A stretch of DNA of 21,432 nt, taken from the NCBI GenBank assembly GCA_035317605.1, contig DATHGT010000244.1, positions 1 through 21,432 on the forward strand, given 5' to 3'. Position numbers and translations under genes: made by a program. This document shows, piece by piece, positions 6,720 through 13,740 of the stretch. The notes under the pieces were generated by a model. That model worked only from the letters and a program-made list of their open reading frames with translations. It was not told the origin of the DNA and did not search any database. The first letter of the stretch is position 1. Every line of letters starts with the position of its first letter. Origin of the DNA: DATHGT01 sp035317605. Its GTDB lineage: Bacteria; Methylomirabilota; Methylomirabilia; Rokubacteriales; CSP1-6.

Positions 6720-8624
6720 ATGCTCAAGCACATCTACGTGCCGGTCGACAACTCGGACCACTCCAACCGGGCCATCGACCTCGCCGTCGAGCTGGGGAAG
6801 GCGTTCGGGTCGAAGCTCACGGGCTGTCACGTGTACGCGGCGCGCCTGCACGACTACCGGTTCAAGCAGATGGAATACACGCTGCCCGAGGAGTACAAGG
6901 ACGAGACCGAGCTGGAGCGCCAGCGCAAGATCCACGACTCGCTGATCGCGATGGGCCTGCAGCTGATCTCCGACTCCTACCTCGACGTGATGGACAAGCA
7001 GTGCGCGGAGGCCGGGCTGGCCTTCCAGCGCAAGATGATCGACGGCAAGCACTACAAGGTCCTGATCGAGGACACCCAGGCCTCCGACTACGACCTGGTT
7101 GTGATGGGCGCGCTCGGGATGGGCGCGGTCAAGGACAGCCAGCTCGGCTCGGTCACCGAGCGCTTCGTGCGCAAGATCGACCGCGACACGCTGATCGTCC
7201 GCAACACGGACGCGCTGAAAGACCAGCAGGGCGCGATCGTGGTGTGCCTGGACGGCTCGCCGCAGTCGTTCAACGGACTGAAGCTCGGCATCGCGCTGAG
7301 CAAGGCGCTGGGCCGGCCTCTCCAGGCCGTGGCCGTCTACGACCCGTACCTGCACTACGCGATGTTCAACGGCATCGTGGGCGTGCTCAACGAGAAGGCC
7401 TCGAAGATCTTCCGGTTCAAGGAGCAAGAGCAGCTTCATGAAGAGATCATCGATACCGGACTCGCCAAGATCTACCAGTCTCACCTCGAGATTGGCCGAA
7501 AGTTGGCTGCCGACGACGGTGTCGATCTCTCCATTACCCTCCTCGATGGGAAATGTTTCGAAAAAATTCTCACCTTCGCCCGCAAGGAGCAGCCGTGGCT
7601 GCTGATCCTCGGGCGGGTGGGCGTGCACTCCGACGAGCACGAGGTCGACCTCGGCTCCAACACCGAGAACCTCCTGCGGCTGGCCCCGTGCAACGTGCTG
7701 CTGACCGGCGGCAAGTTCTATCCGCCCCTCGACGTCAAGGCCGAGGAGATCATCTCGTGGACGGAGGAGGCCGAGGCCCGCATGGAGCGCGTTCCGCTCC
7801 AGGTCAAGGGCGTGGCCCGCACCGCGCTGCTCCGCTACGCGATCGAGCAGGGCCACACCGTGATCACCAACAAGGTCATCGACGAGGCCATGGCCATCTT
7901 CATGCCCACGCGCATGGCGGAGAAGATGCAAATCATGGCGGAAGACCTCGCGGTCGCCAAGCTGCGCGCCGAGAACCAGGTCGCCACCGCGATCTGTTCG
8001 ATCTGCGGCTACACGGTGAAAGGTCCCAACCCGGTGGTGACGTGCCCGGTCTGCCGCGCCGGCGCCGATAAGTTCCAGATCATCTCGAAGGACGTGGTCG
8101 AGGCCATCGCGATGCAAGAGGGCGGCATCGAGGAGGAAGAATCGATGCCGGGCGTGCAGGTGAAGTGGTCGGCCGACGCCCGCGACGCGCTCCGCGAGGT
8201 GACCGACGCCTACCTGCGCCGCCGCGCCAAGGCCCGCATCGAGAAGTACGCGCGCTCGCGCAAGATCCCGGTCATCACCTGCCAGGTCGCGCTCCCGATG
8301 ATCGAGGAGACGGTCGGCCGCGACAAGCTCGGCGCCGGCTGGGACACCCTCCTCGCCCGCACCAAGTTCGAGCCCGCGCAAGCTCCGGCCGCCGCGACGT
8401 CAGGCGATTCACCCTTCACGTGGACGGAAGACGCGACCGCGCGCCTCAACCGCGTCCCCGCCGGCTTCATGCGCGACATGACCCGCGAAGAAGTCGAAAA
8501 GGCCGCGGGCGAAAAAGGTGTGACCGTGATCGATCTCGCGGTCTGCGAGGAAGGCATCGGCCACGCCCGCGAGACCATGAACGAAGTCATCGCGGGCTAC
8601 GTGTCGAACAAGAAACCGAGGTGA
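6720..8624 (+). CDS. Fusion protein: two universal stress domains, PCP_red repeats and rubredoxin-like zinc ribbon
   Basis: 634-aa cytoplasmic protein; ATG 6720 follows AAGGAG. Residues 1-164 form a universal stress domain (start LKHIYVPVDNSDHS; nucleotide-binding-like GALGMGAVKDSQLGSVTERF near 130-150). Residues 171-330 form a second (IVVCLDGSPQSF; LILGRVGVHSDEHE). W347 onwards is a small helical domain of the PCP_red type (protochlorophyllide reductase 57-kDa subunit C-terminal-like), repeated from W483 (WSADARDALREVTDAYLRRR) and from W568 (WTEDATARLNRVP). Between the first and second lies a zinc ribbon, C426-x2-C429 and C442-x2-C445. PCP_red modules occur outside photosynthesis, so this is not evidence of chlorophyll synthesis. 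The combination suggests redox or nucleotide sensing linked to respiration, but its function is unknown. Confidence 0.85.
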   Translation: MLKHIYVPVDNSDHSNRAIDLAVELGKAFGSKLTGCHVYAARLHDYRFKQMEYTLPEEYKDETELERQRKIHDSLIAMGLQLISDSYLDVMDKQCAEAGLAFQRKMIDGKHYKVLIEDTQASDYDLVVMGALGMGAVKDSQLGSVTERFVRKIDRDTLIVRNTDALKDQQGAIVVCLDGSPQSFNGLKLGIALSKALGRPLQAVAVYDPYLHYAMFNGIVGVLNEKASKIFRFKEQEQLHEEIIDTGLAKIYQSHLEIGRKLAADDGVDLSITLLDGKCFEKILTFARKEQPWLLILGRVGVHSDEHEVDLGSNTENLLRLAPCNVLLTGGKFYPPLDVKAEEIISWTEEAEARMERVPLQVKGVARTALLRYAIEQGHTVITNKVIDEAMAIFMPTRMAEKMQIMAEDLAVAKLRAENQVATAICSICGYTVKGPNPVVTCPVCRAGADKFQIISKDVVEAIAMQEGGIEEEESMPGVQVKWSADARDALREVTDAYLRRRAKARIEKYARSRKIPVITCQVALPMIEETVGRDKLGAGWDTLLARTKFEPAQAPAAATSGDSPFTWTEDATARLNRVPAGFMRDMTREEVEKAAGEKGVTVIDLAVCEEGIGHARETMNEVIAGYVSNKKPR

Positions 8625-8631
8625 CTGTCAC

Positions 8632-8994
8632 TCAGAGGTGCCCGAGGAAACGACCGGGGACGAGCCGCTGGTGGCGTGGATCGGCGGCCAGGCCGAACTC
8701 CTCGAGCGTCAGAGCACCCAGCAGCGGAAAGCACCCGGGCGGTCCGGCGACGAAGATCGTCGTTCGCTCGCGACGTCCGATCCGTATGCGCACCTCGCCC
8801 TGCTTGTAGGCGACCGGTTCTCCGCTCGCGAGGACCCCCTCGAAGTCTTCCTCGGCCTCGAGTCCCAGCCGCTCGACAATTTCTGCGGGGAGCAGCGAAT
8901 AGAACGCGCCCGTATCGACGAGGAAGTCCGCCGTCACCGAGCGCTCGCGGTGCTCGAGATGGATCAGCGTCGCCTCGACCGTGAACGTGCTCAC
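8632..8994 (-). CDS. Retropepsin-like aspartic protease, copy 1
   Basis: 120-aa single-domain aspartic protease of the clan AA retropepsin type, which would act as a homodimer with one catalytic Asp per chain. The active-site motif is FLVDTGAFYSLLP, followed by IVERLGLEAEE, the flap-like GEPVAYKQGEVRIRIGRRER and the C-terminal GALTLEEFGLAADPRHQRL. The start is GTG (complement of 8992-8994), overlapping the stop of the upstream protease copy by GTGA, so the two are probably translated as a coupled pair. It is convergent with the stress-domain fusion gene, with 7 bp between the stop codons. Small bacterial retropepsin-like proteins are common; the substrate is unknown. Confidence 0.87.
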   Translation of the reverse strand: MSTFTVEATLIHLEHRERSVTADFLVDTGAFYSLLPAEIVERLGLEAEEDFEGVLASGEPVAYKQGEVRIRIGRRERTTIFVAGPPGCFPLLGALTLEEFGLAADPRHQRLVPGRFLGHL

Positions 8995-9350
8995 AGTAAG
9001 ACCCTCGGGACGGGGACGAGCCGCTGGTGGACGGGATCGGCGGCGAGCGCGAATTCCTCCAGTGTCACGGCGCCGATCAGGCCCTGACAACCTGGCGGGC
9101 CGGCCAGGAACACCGTTGACATCTCCTCGCCGTTGAGCCGCATCAGGACCTGTCCCATCGGAAACGTCATGTCTTCGCCGCTGGCCAGCGTCGCTGTGCG
9201 CTGCCAAGGCGTGGCCAGCTCGAGGTGCCTGACGATCTCGTCCGGCAGCAGCGTGTACGTGGCCCCGGTGTCGATGACCAATTCGACGCCGAGCCGTCGG
9301 TGCGGCCGTGTCGGGTTCGCGACGAAGGCCTGAACGCTGAACGTGCTCAT
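8991..9350 (-). CDS. Retropepsin-like aspartic protease, copy 2
   Basis: 119-aa paralogue of the flanking copies. Catalytic motif ELVIDTGATYTLLP; downstream LASGEDMTFPMGQV and GAVTLEEFALAADPVHQRLVPVP. The open frame extends upstream to 9404, but ATG at the complement of 9348-9350 aligns with the starts of copies 1 and 3 (STFSVQ, STFTVE, GTFTVR) and is preferred. Its stop overlaps the GTG of copy 1, making a two-gene operon. The 44 bp beginning 10 bp upstream of this start recur upstream of copy 3, consistent with gene-plus-promoter duplication. A C-terminal remnant of a close relative lies at 19675-19777, beyond the csm operon. Confidence 0.88.
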   Translation of the reverse strand: MSTFSVQAFVANPTRPHRRLGVELVIDTGATYTLLPDEIVRHLELATPWQRTATLASGEDMTFPMGQVLMRLNGEEMSTVFLAGPPGCQGLIGAVTLEEFALAADPVHQRLVPVPRVLL

Positions 9351-9360
9351 GCCGGCACCG

Positions 9361-9404
9361 TACCACGCGCCGGAGGAGGCAGGAATGTCCAATGATCGAT
9401 ACAC
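9361..9404 (-). repeat. 44-bp duplicated upstream block, copy A (before protease copy 2)
   Basis: Matches 9853-9896 at 38 of 44 positions and in both cases begins 10 bp upstream of a protease start on the minus strand. It includes the core ATTGGACATTCC on the minus strand. Constant position relative to both genes suggests a conserved promoter or operator duplicated together with the gene. Confidence 0.7.
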
Positions 9405-9410
9405 GTCGAA

Positions 9411-9467
9411 GTTACCGATGCCGACCTGCGCCGCCGCGCCAAGGCGCGCGTCGGGAAGTACGCGCCA
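9411..9467 (+). pseudogene. 57-bp remnant of the PCP_red coding sequence
   Basis: This stretch matches 8199-8255 inside the stress-domain fusion gene at 49 of 57 positions and reads in the same sense as V-T-D-A-D-L-R-R-R-A-K-A-R, against V494-T-D-A-Y-L-R-R-R-A-K-A-R in the intact gene. No longer flanking homology is seen, so it is a detached, decayed fragment between protease copies 2 and 3. It indicates that this interval arose by duplication that included part of the neighbouring gene. Confidence 0.75.
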
Positions 9468-9482
9468 AGCGGGGGACCCGGC

Positions 9483-9842
9483 CTAAAGCGGCGCTGGCGG
9501 CGCCGGGATCAGCCGGTGATGGACCGAATCAACCGCGAGCCAGAACAGCTCGAGGCCGAACGCGCCGAAGAGCGCACGACACCCCGCCGGCCCTGCGACG
9601 AACGTGGTCGTGTGCTCTTCGCCATCCAGGCGAACCCGAACGTCCCCCAGGCCGTACACTCCGAGCTCGCCGCTGGCCAGCATCATCCGTCGCTCGAGCG
9701 GGGTGTCGAGCCCGAGGCGATCGACGATGTCCGGGGGCAGCAGCAGGTACGTCGCGCCCGTGTCGACGAGGAAGTCGACATCCATCGACCGCTCGGGATG
9801 CTCCGGATGCATCACCGTCGCCCGCACCGTGAACGTGCCCAC
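9483..9842 (-). CDS. Retropepsin-like aspartic protease, copy 3
   Basis: 119-aa retropepsin-like protein with catalytic motif FLVDTGATYLLLP, then DIVDRLGLDTPLERR, LASGELGVYGLGDVRVRL and a diverged C terminus (FGLELFWLAVDSVHHRLIP). The start is GTG at the complement of 9840-9842, aligned with copies 1 and 2. It stands alone, separated from copy 2 by 132 bp containing the duplicated upstream block and the PCP_red fragment. Its 5' end faces the cas operon, so its control region lies in the same 133-bp divergent intergenic stretch as the cas promoter. Substrate unknown. Confidence 0.87.
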   Translation of the reverse strand: MGTFTVRATVMHPEHPERSMDVDFLVDTGATYLLLPPDIVDRLGLDTPLERRMMLASGELGVYGLGDVRVRLDGEEHTTTFVAGPAGCRALFGAFGLELFWLAVDSVHHRLIPAPPAPL

Positions 9843-9852
9843 GCCCGCAACC

Positions 9853-9896
9853 TACCACGCGCCAACGGAGGCGGGAATGTCCAATAACCGATACAC
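9853..9896 (-). repeat. 44-bp duplicated upstream block, copy B (before protease copy 3)
   Basis: Second copy of the block at 9361-9404, with the same 10-bp spacing to the protease start. It lies 10 bp before the -35 hexamer of the divergent cas promoter, so any protein bound here could influence both transcripts. Confidence 0.7.
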
Positions 9897-9906
9897 CTCA
9901 ACCCCG

Positions 9907-9934
9907 TTGACATTGAACCGCCGCTGCTATAAGT
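9907..9934 (+). promoter_or_regulatory. Sigma70-like promoter of the cas6-csm operon
   Basis: A perfect TTGACA at 9907-9912 and TATAAG at 9928-9933, separated by 15 bp (16 bp if the -10 is read as ATAAGT), in otherwise GC-rich DNA. The predicted transcript would start near 9940, about 36 nt before the cas6 GTG. GGGGAGGG at 9965-9972 supplies a ribosome-binding site. No other good promoter was noticed between here and csm5. Confidence 0.65.
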
Positions 9935-9975
9935 AGTCGGTCGCCGTCGGTGCTGATCTCCTCCGGGGAGGGCCG

Positions 9976-10941
9976 GTGACCGTGCTCAAATCCTTCCGTG
10001 TGGCCAGATTCGAGCTGGCGCTCCGCGCCCTCGACCCGCTGAAGCTCCCACCCCACGCCGGCTCCACCCTCCGCGGCGGCTTCGGCCGTGCCTTCCGCCG
10101 CATCGGCTGCGCCGCCTCTGCCCTCGGCGCGGACCAATGCTCGCTGGGTGATCGCTGCCCGTATCACTACATCTTCGAGACGCCGGTCCCCGCCGGCAGC
10201 CCGATCCTCGCGAGGGTCGGCACGGCCCCGCGCCCATTCGTCATCGAACCACCTCTCAACCCCCGCGCCGCGTACGAACCCGGCGATCCCATTGGCGTGG
10301 GCCTTGTCCTCATCGGGCGGGCGATCGACTATCTCCCGTACTTCATCTACGCCTTCGAGCAGCTCGGCGCCTCCGGTCTCGGCCCGGGCCGGGGCAAGTT
10401 TCGCGTGGGCACCGTGACGTCAGCGCCGCTCGCCGGCCCGGCGACGTCGATCTACGACGGATCGAGGCAGTTGCTGGCCACGCGCGTCGCTTCGTTCGGT
10501 CTGGACGGGATGTCACCAGCACCCGACGGCGACGCGACCTCGGTCACACTGCGATTCCTGACCCCCACACGCCTCGTGCACAACGCCCAGGGTGCGACGC
10601 CGGCCGAATTCCACGTCCTGTGCCGCAACGTCCTCCGCCGCGTCAACTTTCTAAATCACTTTCACTGTGGTGGTGAGCTCTGTGATGACGCGGGAGAGCT
10701 TGTCGTCGAGGCACAGACGGTCCGCACCGTCGACTCGCGCCTGCAATGGCGTGAATGGGAGCGCTACTCCGCCCGCCAAGATCAACGCGTCCCGATGGGC
10801 GGCTTCGTTGGCCAGGTCGAGTACGCCGGCCGCCTCGCGCCGTTCTGGCCGTGGCTCCGGTTAGGCGAGTGGGTCCACGTGGGCAAGGGCGCGACGTTCG
10901 GACTGGGTCATTATCGATTGACGCCGCAGTTGCCCTCATGA
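9976..10941 (+). CDS. cas6: Cas6 pre-crRNA processing endoribonuclease
   Basis: 321-aa RAMP-fold nuclease that cuts the CRISPR transcript within repeats to release crRNAs. GTG 9976 is preceded by a GGGGAGGG ribosome-binding site. The N-terminal half has the family's STLRGGFGRAFRR and DRCPYHYIFETP signatures; the middle has YLPYFIYAFEQLGASGLGPG. The C-terminal glycine-rich loop is HVGKGATFGLGHYRL near residue 305, the region that contacts the repeat hairpin. This fits the C-terminal Cas6 family (PF10040). Candidate catalytic His residues cannot be fixed without structural alignment; the NFLNHFHCGG region is His-rich. It is the first gene of the cas operon, and its stop overlaps the cas10 start (ATGA). 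Confidence 0.9.
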   Translation: MTVLKSFRVARFELALRALDPLKLPPHAGSTLRGGFGRAFRRIGCAASALGADQCSLGDRCPYHYIFETPVPAGSPILARVGTAPRPFVIEPPLNPRAAYEPGDPIGVGLVLIGRAIDYLPYFIYAFEQLGASGLGPGRGKFRVGTVTSAPLAGPATSIYDGSRQLLATRVASFGLDGMSPAPDGDATSVTLRFLTPTRLVHNAQGATPAEFHVLCRNVLRRVNFLNHFHCGGELCDDAGELVVEAQTVRTVDSRLQWREWERYSARQDQRVPMGGFVGQVEYAGRLAPFWPWLRLGEWVHVGKGATFGLGHYRLTPQLPS

Positions 10942-13340
10942 CCGAGTGTGAGCTCGCCCTTATTCGTTACGGGATCGGGCTGCTCGCGCAGCAGTTAGGA
11001 CAGGCTGCGCCCGATGCTGAGCAGTTGGGTGCAATGGGTGCGGCGATCCACCGGGTAGAGACGCCGGGCTACGCGGCCGTGGAGCGCGCGCGAGAGCTGA
11101 TGGGCGACACGTGGGCGGCGGGCAGTCTCCGGAGTGAATCCGGCGAGAACTTGGTTTCGATTTTCTCACTGGTCGACCGAGGTGGCGGAGCGCCGGTACA
11201 ATCCACCCCGCTTCGGCCATTTTCATTCGACGGGCCGGGATCAGCGGCTGTCACGACATTCTCACCGACTGATCTGTTCCGGAACTTCATCGCCGATGTC
11301 GCCAGAATTGTCGCGGGAAGCGGGGCCTTCGAGACGTTCTGCTCCGTAATGGCCCTGTACGGGTGGGCGGTACCTTCTTCGCTATGTTCGAATTACTCTC
11401 TTCATTTCGATCCCACTGGGGTTTCCGTGTTCGAGCAGTTCAAGTTCGTCACTGCGACGGCGCACTGTCTCGATCGGCAGCCCGGTCGGGAGGATCTGCT
11501 TCTGATCGGTGGGGACATCCCCGGTATCCAAACTATGCTCTATACAATCACGTCGCGTGGGGTGGCCAAGAGTCTCCGGGGTCGTTCGCTGTACCTTCAG
11601 CTACTTGGTGACGCTGTCGTCCGGCTCTTGCTGGGTCGCTTCCGCCTGCCGGCGGCGAACGTGGTCGTGAACGCCGGCGGAAACTTCAAAGTTCTGATCC
11701 CGGCGGCGATTGAGCCAGACCTTGAAGGGTTCCGGGAAGCAGTGAACCGCATCATGCTCGACTTACACGGGGGCGAACTGTACGTCTCGCTTGCCTGGGC
11801 TCCACTCAATGCCGCTGCGCTCATCGACGCCCGCCCGCGCGACGGGGGCGGCGAGGTGGCCATCGCTAACGCAACGCTGGCTGACGCCCTCCGGAGGGAG
11901 AAGGACCGGTGGTTTGCAAACCTCGCGCGCCAGGACCCCCGGCACTACCGCGCCGTCTTCGGCCCCTTCGGCCAGGGCGGACCGCTCACAAGGGATGGGG
12001 ACGCCGCGACGATCTGCAAGGTCTGTCATGTCGACGTCACATCGACGACCCGGGATGAGGACGACGATAGCGAAACGTACTGCCGCCAGTGCCTGAGCTT
12101 CGAGAGGCTGGCGAACCAAGTCTGGCGTGCGCGCTGGCTCGAGGTCGCGCCCAGCCCGCAGAGGCCCGCGCGACCCCAGCTTGGCTGGAACGACGCACTG
12201 GAGGCCTTCGGCTTCCGCTACGAGTTTCATTCCGCCATGTTGCCGCGCCGGGACTCGGCCCCTCGATGGATCTACAGGCTGAACGATATCAGTGGTTTCC
12301 TCGGAGATTCCGGCGAAGTGGCGTATGGGGTCCGAGGCCTCACGAATCTCACGCCCCACATAGTCGAAAAGGGGAAGGAAGTCATCCGAGATATTTCGAC
12401 GATGGCCGAGAAGGACGCGACCGGCGTGCGCCGATACGGTGTGCTGCGGATGGACGTCGACGACCTGGGAGCCGTCTTCGGCGGGGCACTGCGCTACCAG
12501 GACTTGTTCCACATCTCCACGCTGAGCGCCGCCGTGAAGCTGTTCTTCGAGGGCCACCTGGGCTCCATCTGCGTCGCCGCCGCACGGGAATGGAGGGGCG
12601 CGGTTGGTTCATGGCACTTGCGTGCTGGCCGGGACGGCGACGACCAATGGAAGGCCCCGTATGTCATCTACGCTGGCGGCGACGACCTCTTCATCGTCGG
12701 ATGCTGGGACGTGCTTCCGGAGCTCGCGCGGGCGATCCGGTCGGCGTTTCACGCCTACAGCGAGGGCCGCTTGACCATGTCGGCTGGCATCAGCCTCGGC
12801 CACGACAAGTTCCCGCTCTACCAAGCCGCCGACAGCGCGGGGGCTGCCCTGCGTAGGGCGAAGCACCTCCGGGCCGGTGATGCGGGGTCACCGAAGGACG
12901 CGGTGACCTTTCTGGGGGCCTCGCTAACCTGGAAAGAGTTCGAACCGGTTCGGCGCTTCGTGCTGACGCTCGCTCAGTTGTTGGGTTCCAGCGGTGAGGG
13001 CACCGGGGCTGCGCCGCGGGCTCTGCTCCGGGTGCTCGGCGCGGCGGCGGCCGATTACAAGAGCGATGACGATGCCGCCAGATCCGCAACGCTGGGGTCC
13101 GAGCAGCAAGTGAGACTAGGCCCCTGGCTCTGGCGGTTGAACTATGGGCTCGGTCGGATGGCCGCTCGACTGGCGCCGCCGATGCGCGACGGCGTCCTGG
13201 CTCTGAACGGATCGCCCCGCGACGCTCGAGATTCGCCGCCCGGCGCGGCGTGGCGGATCATCCGGCACCTCGACTTGGCCGTTCGCTGGGCGGAATTTCT
13301 GGTTCGCAAGGAGGAGGTTCGCAATGGCGGCGCAAGATGA
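10938..13340 (+). CDS. cas10: Cas10/Csm1, cyclic oligoadenylate synthase with HD motif lost
   Basis: 800-aa large subunit of the type III-A effector, in the cytoplasm. ATG 10938 overlaps the cas6 stop; a longer upstream extension only overlaps cas6. The second palm domain has YAGGDDLFIVG with GGDD at 580-583, so cyclic oligoadenylate synthesis from ATP should be intact. The first palm-like motif is LRMDVDDLGAVFGG. A zinc ribbon is formed by C360-x2-C363 and C382-x2-C385. The N terminus reads ELALIRYGIGLLAQQLG where family members have an LLHDIGKF-type motif: the His-Asp pair is replaced and no other HD appears in the first 100 residues, so ssDNA cleavage is probably lost. The C-terminal helical domain resembles Cmr5/Csm2-like ends. 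Overlaps csm2 by 17 bp. Confidence 0.93.
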   Translation: MTECELALIRYGIGLLAQQLGQAAPDAEQLGAMGAAIHRVETPGYAAVERARELMGDTWAAGSLRSESGENLVSIFSLVDRGGGAPVQSTPLRPFSFDGPGSAAVTTFSPTDLFRNFIADVARIVAGSGAFETFCSVMALYGWAVPSSLCSNYSLHFDPTGVSVFEQFKFVTATAHCLDRQPGREDLLLIGGDIPGIQTMLYTITSRGVAKSLRGRSLYLQLLGDAVVRLLLGRFRLPAANVVVNAGGNFKVLIPAAIEPDLEGFREAVNRIMLDLHGGELYVSLAWAPLNAAALIDARPRDGGGEVAIANATLADALRREKDRWFANLARQDPRHYRAVFGPFGQGGPLTRDGDAATICKVCHVDVTSTTRDEDDDSETYCRQCLSFERLANQVWRARWLEVAPSPQRPARPQLGWNDALEAFGFRYEFHSAMLPRRDSAPRWIYRLNDISGFLGDSGEVAYGVRGLTNLTPHIVEKGKEVIRDISTMAEKDATGVRRYGVLRMDVDDLGAVFGGALRYQDLFHISTLSAAVKLFFEGHLGSICVAAAREWRGAVGSWHLRAGRDGDDQWKAPYVIYAGGDDLFIVGCWDVLPELARAIRSAFHAYSEGRLTMSAGISLGHDKFPLYQAADSAGAALRRAKHLRAGDAGSPKDAVTFLGASLTWKEFEPVRRFVLTLAQLLGSSGEGTGAAPRALLRVLGAAAADYKSDDDAARSATLGSEQQVRLGPWLWRLNYGLGRMAARLAPPMRDGVLALNGSPRDARDSPPGAAWRIIRHLDLAVRWAEFLVRKEEVRNGGAR

Positions 13341-13740
13341 CCGGCTTCCCCGCATCTTCACCGATGACCGGGCGGCGAGCGAGCTCGTCGACTATGCCCA
13401 CGATCTGGCCAGGAGCTGCGCGCGAGTCGAGTTGAGTAAGACCCAGATCCGGGCCATCTATGGCACTGTGCGCTCGCTTCAGCGGAAGGAGCTGTCGGAG
13501 CGGGCCCGCGGACTGCGCCTCCTGATTCCGAAGATCGCATACGCCGCTGCCCGCGATCCAGCCCTCAGGCCGCTAGCTGGGCCGCTGACCGAGGCGATCG
13601 TTCACGTCACGCGCGACAGTGAGGGATTCGACGGCCGATTCTCTCGCTTCTGTGAGTTCTTCGAAGCGATCGTCGCGTTCCACTACGTGGCGAGCGAAGA
13701 GGCGAAGCGCGAGAGCAGCCCGCGAAGAGGAGGTCGATGA
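13324..13740 (+). CDS. csm2: Csm2 small subunit
   Basis: 138-aa, mostly helical and basic small subunit that lines the crRNA-target duplex in the Csm complex. It starts at ATG 13324, inside the end of cas10, behind a strong AAGGAGGAGG ribosome-binding site at about 13308-13317. The conserved pattern LSKTQIRAIYGTVRSLQ and later LIPKIAYAAARDPAL match Csm2. The C-terminal tail is charged. Its stop overlaps the csm3 ATG by ATGA. Identification rests on these motifs and on position between cas10 and csm3. Confidence 0.9.
   Translation: MAAQDDRLPRIFTDDRAASELVDYAHDLARSCARVELSKTQIRAIYGTVRSLQRKELSERARGLRLLIPKIAYAAARDPALRPLAGPLTEAIVHVTRDSEGFDGRFSRFCEFFEAIVAFHYVASEEAKRESSPRRGGR

Noticed and set aside
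8483..8624. PCP_red domains as evidence for (bacterio)chlorophyll synthesis
   Set aside because: No other pigment-synthesis genes are present, and this module is known in non-phototrophs fused to unrelated domains.
10755..10937. Longer N terminus for Cas10
   Set aside because: Lies wholly inside cas6 in another frame and reads as Arg/Pro-rich shadow; the ATGA overlap at 10938 is the natural start.
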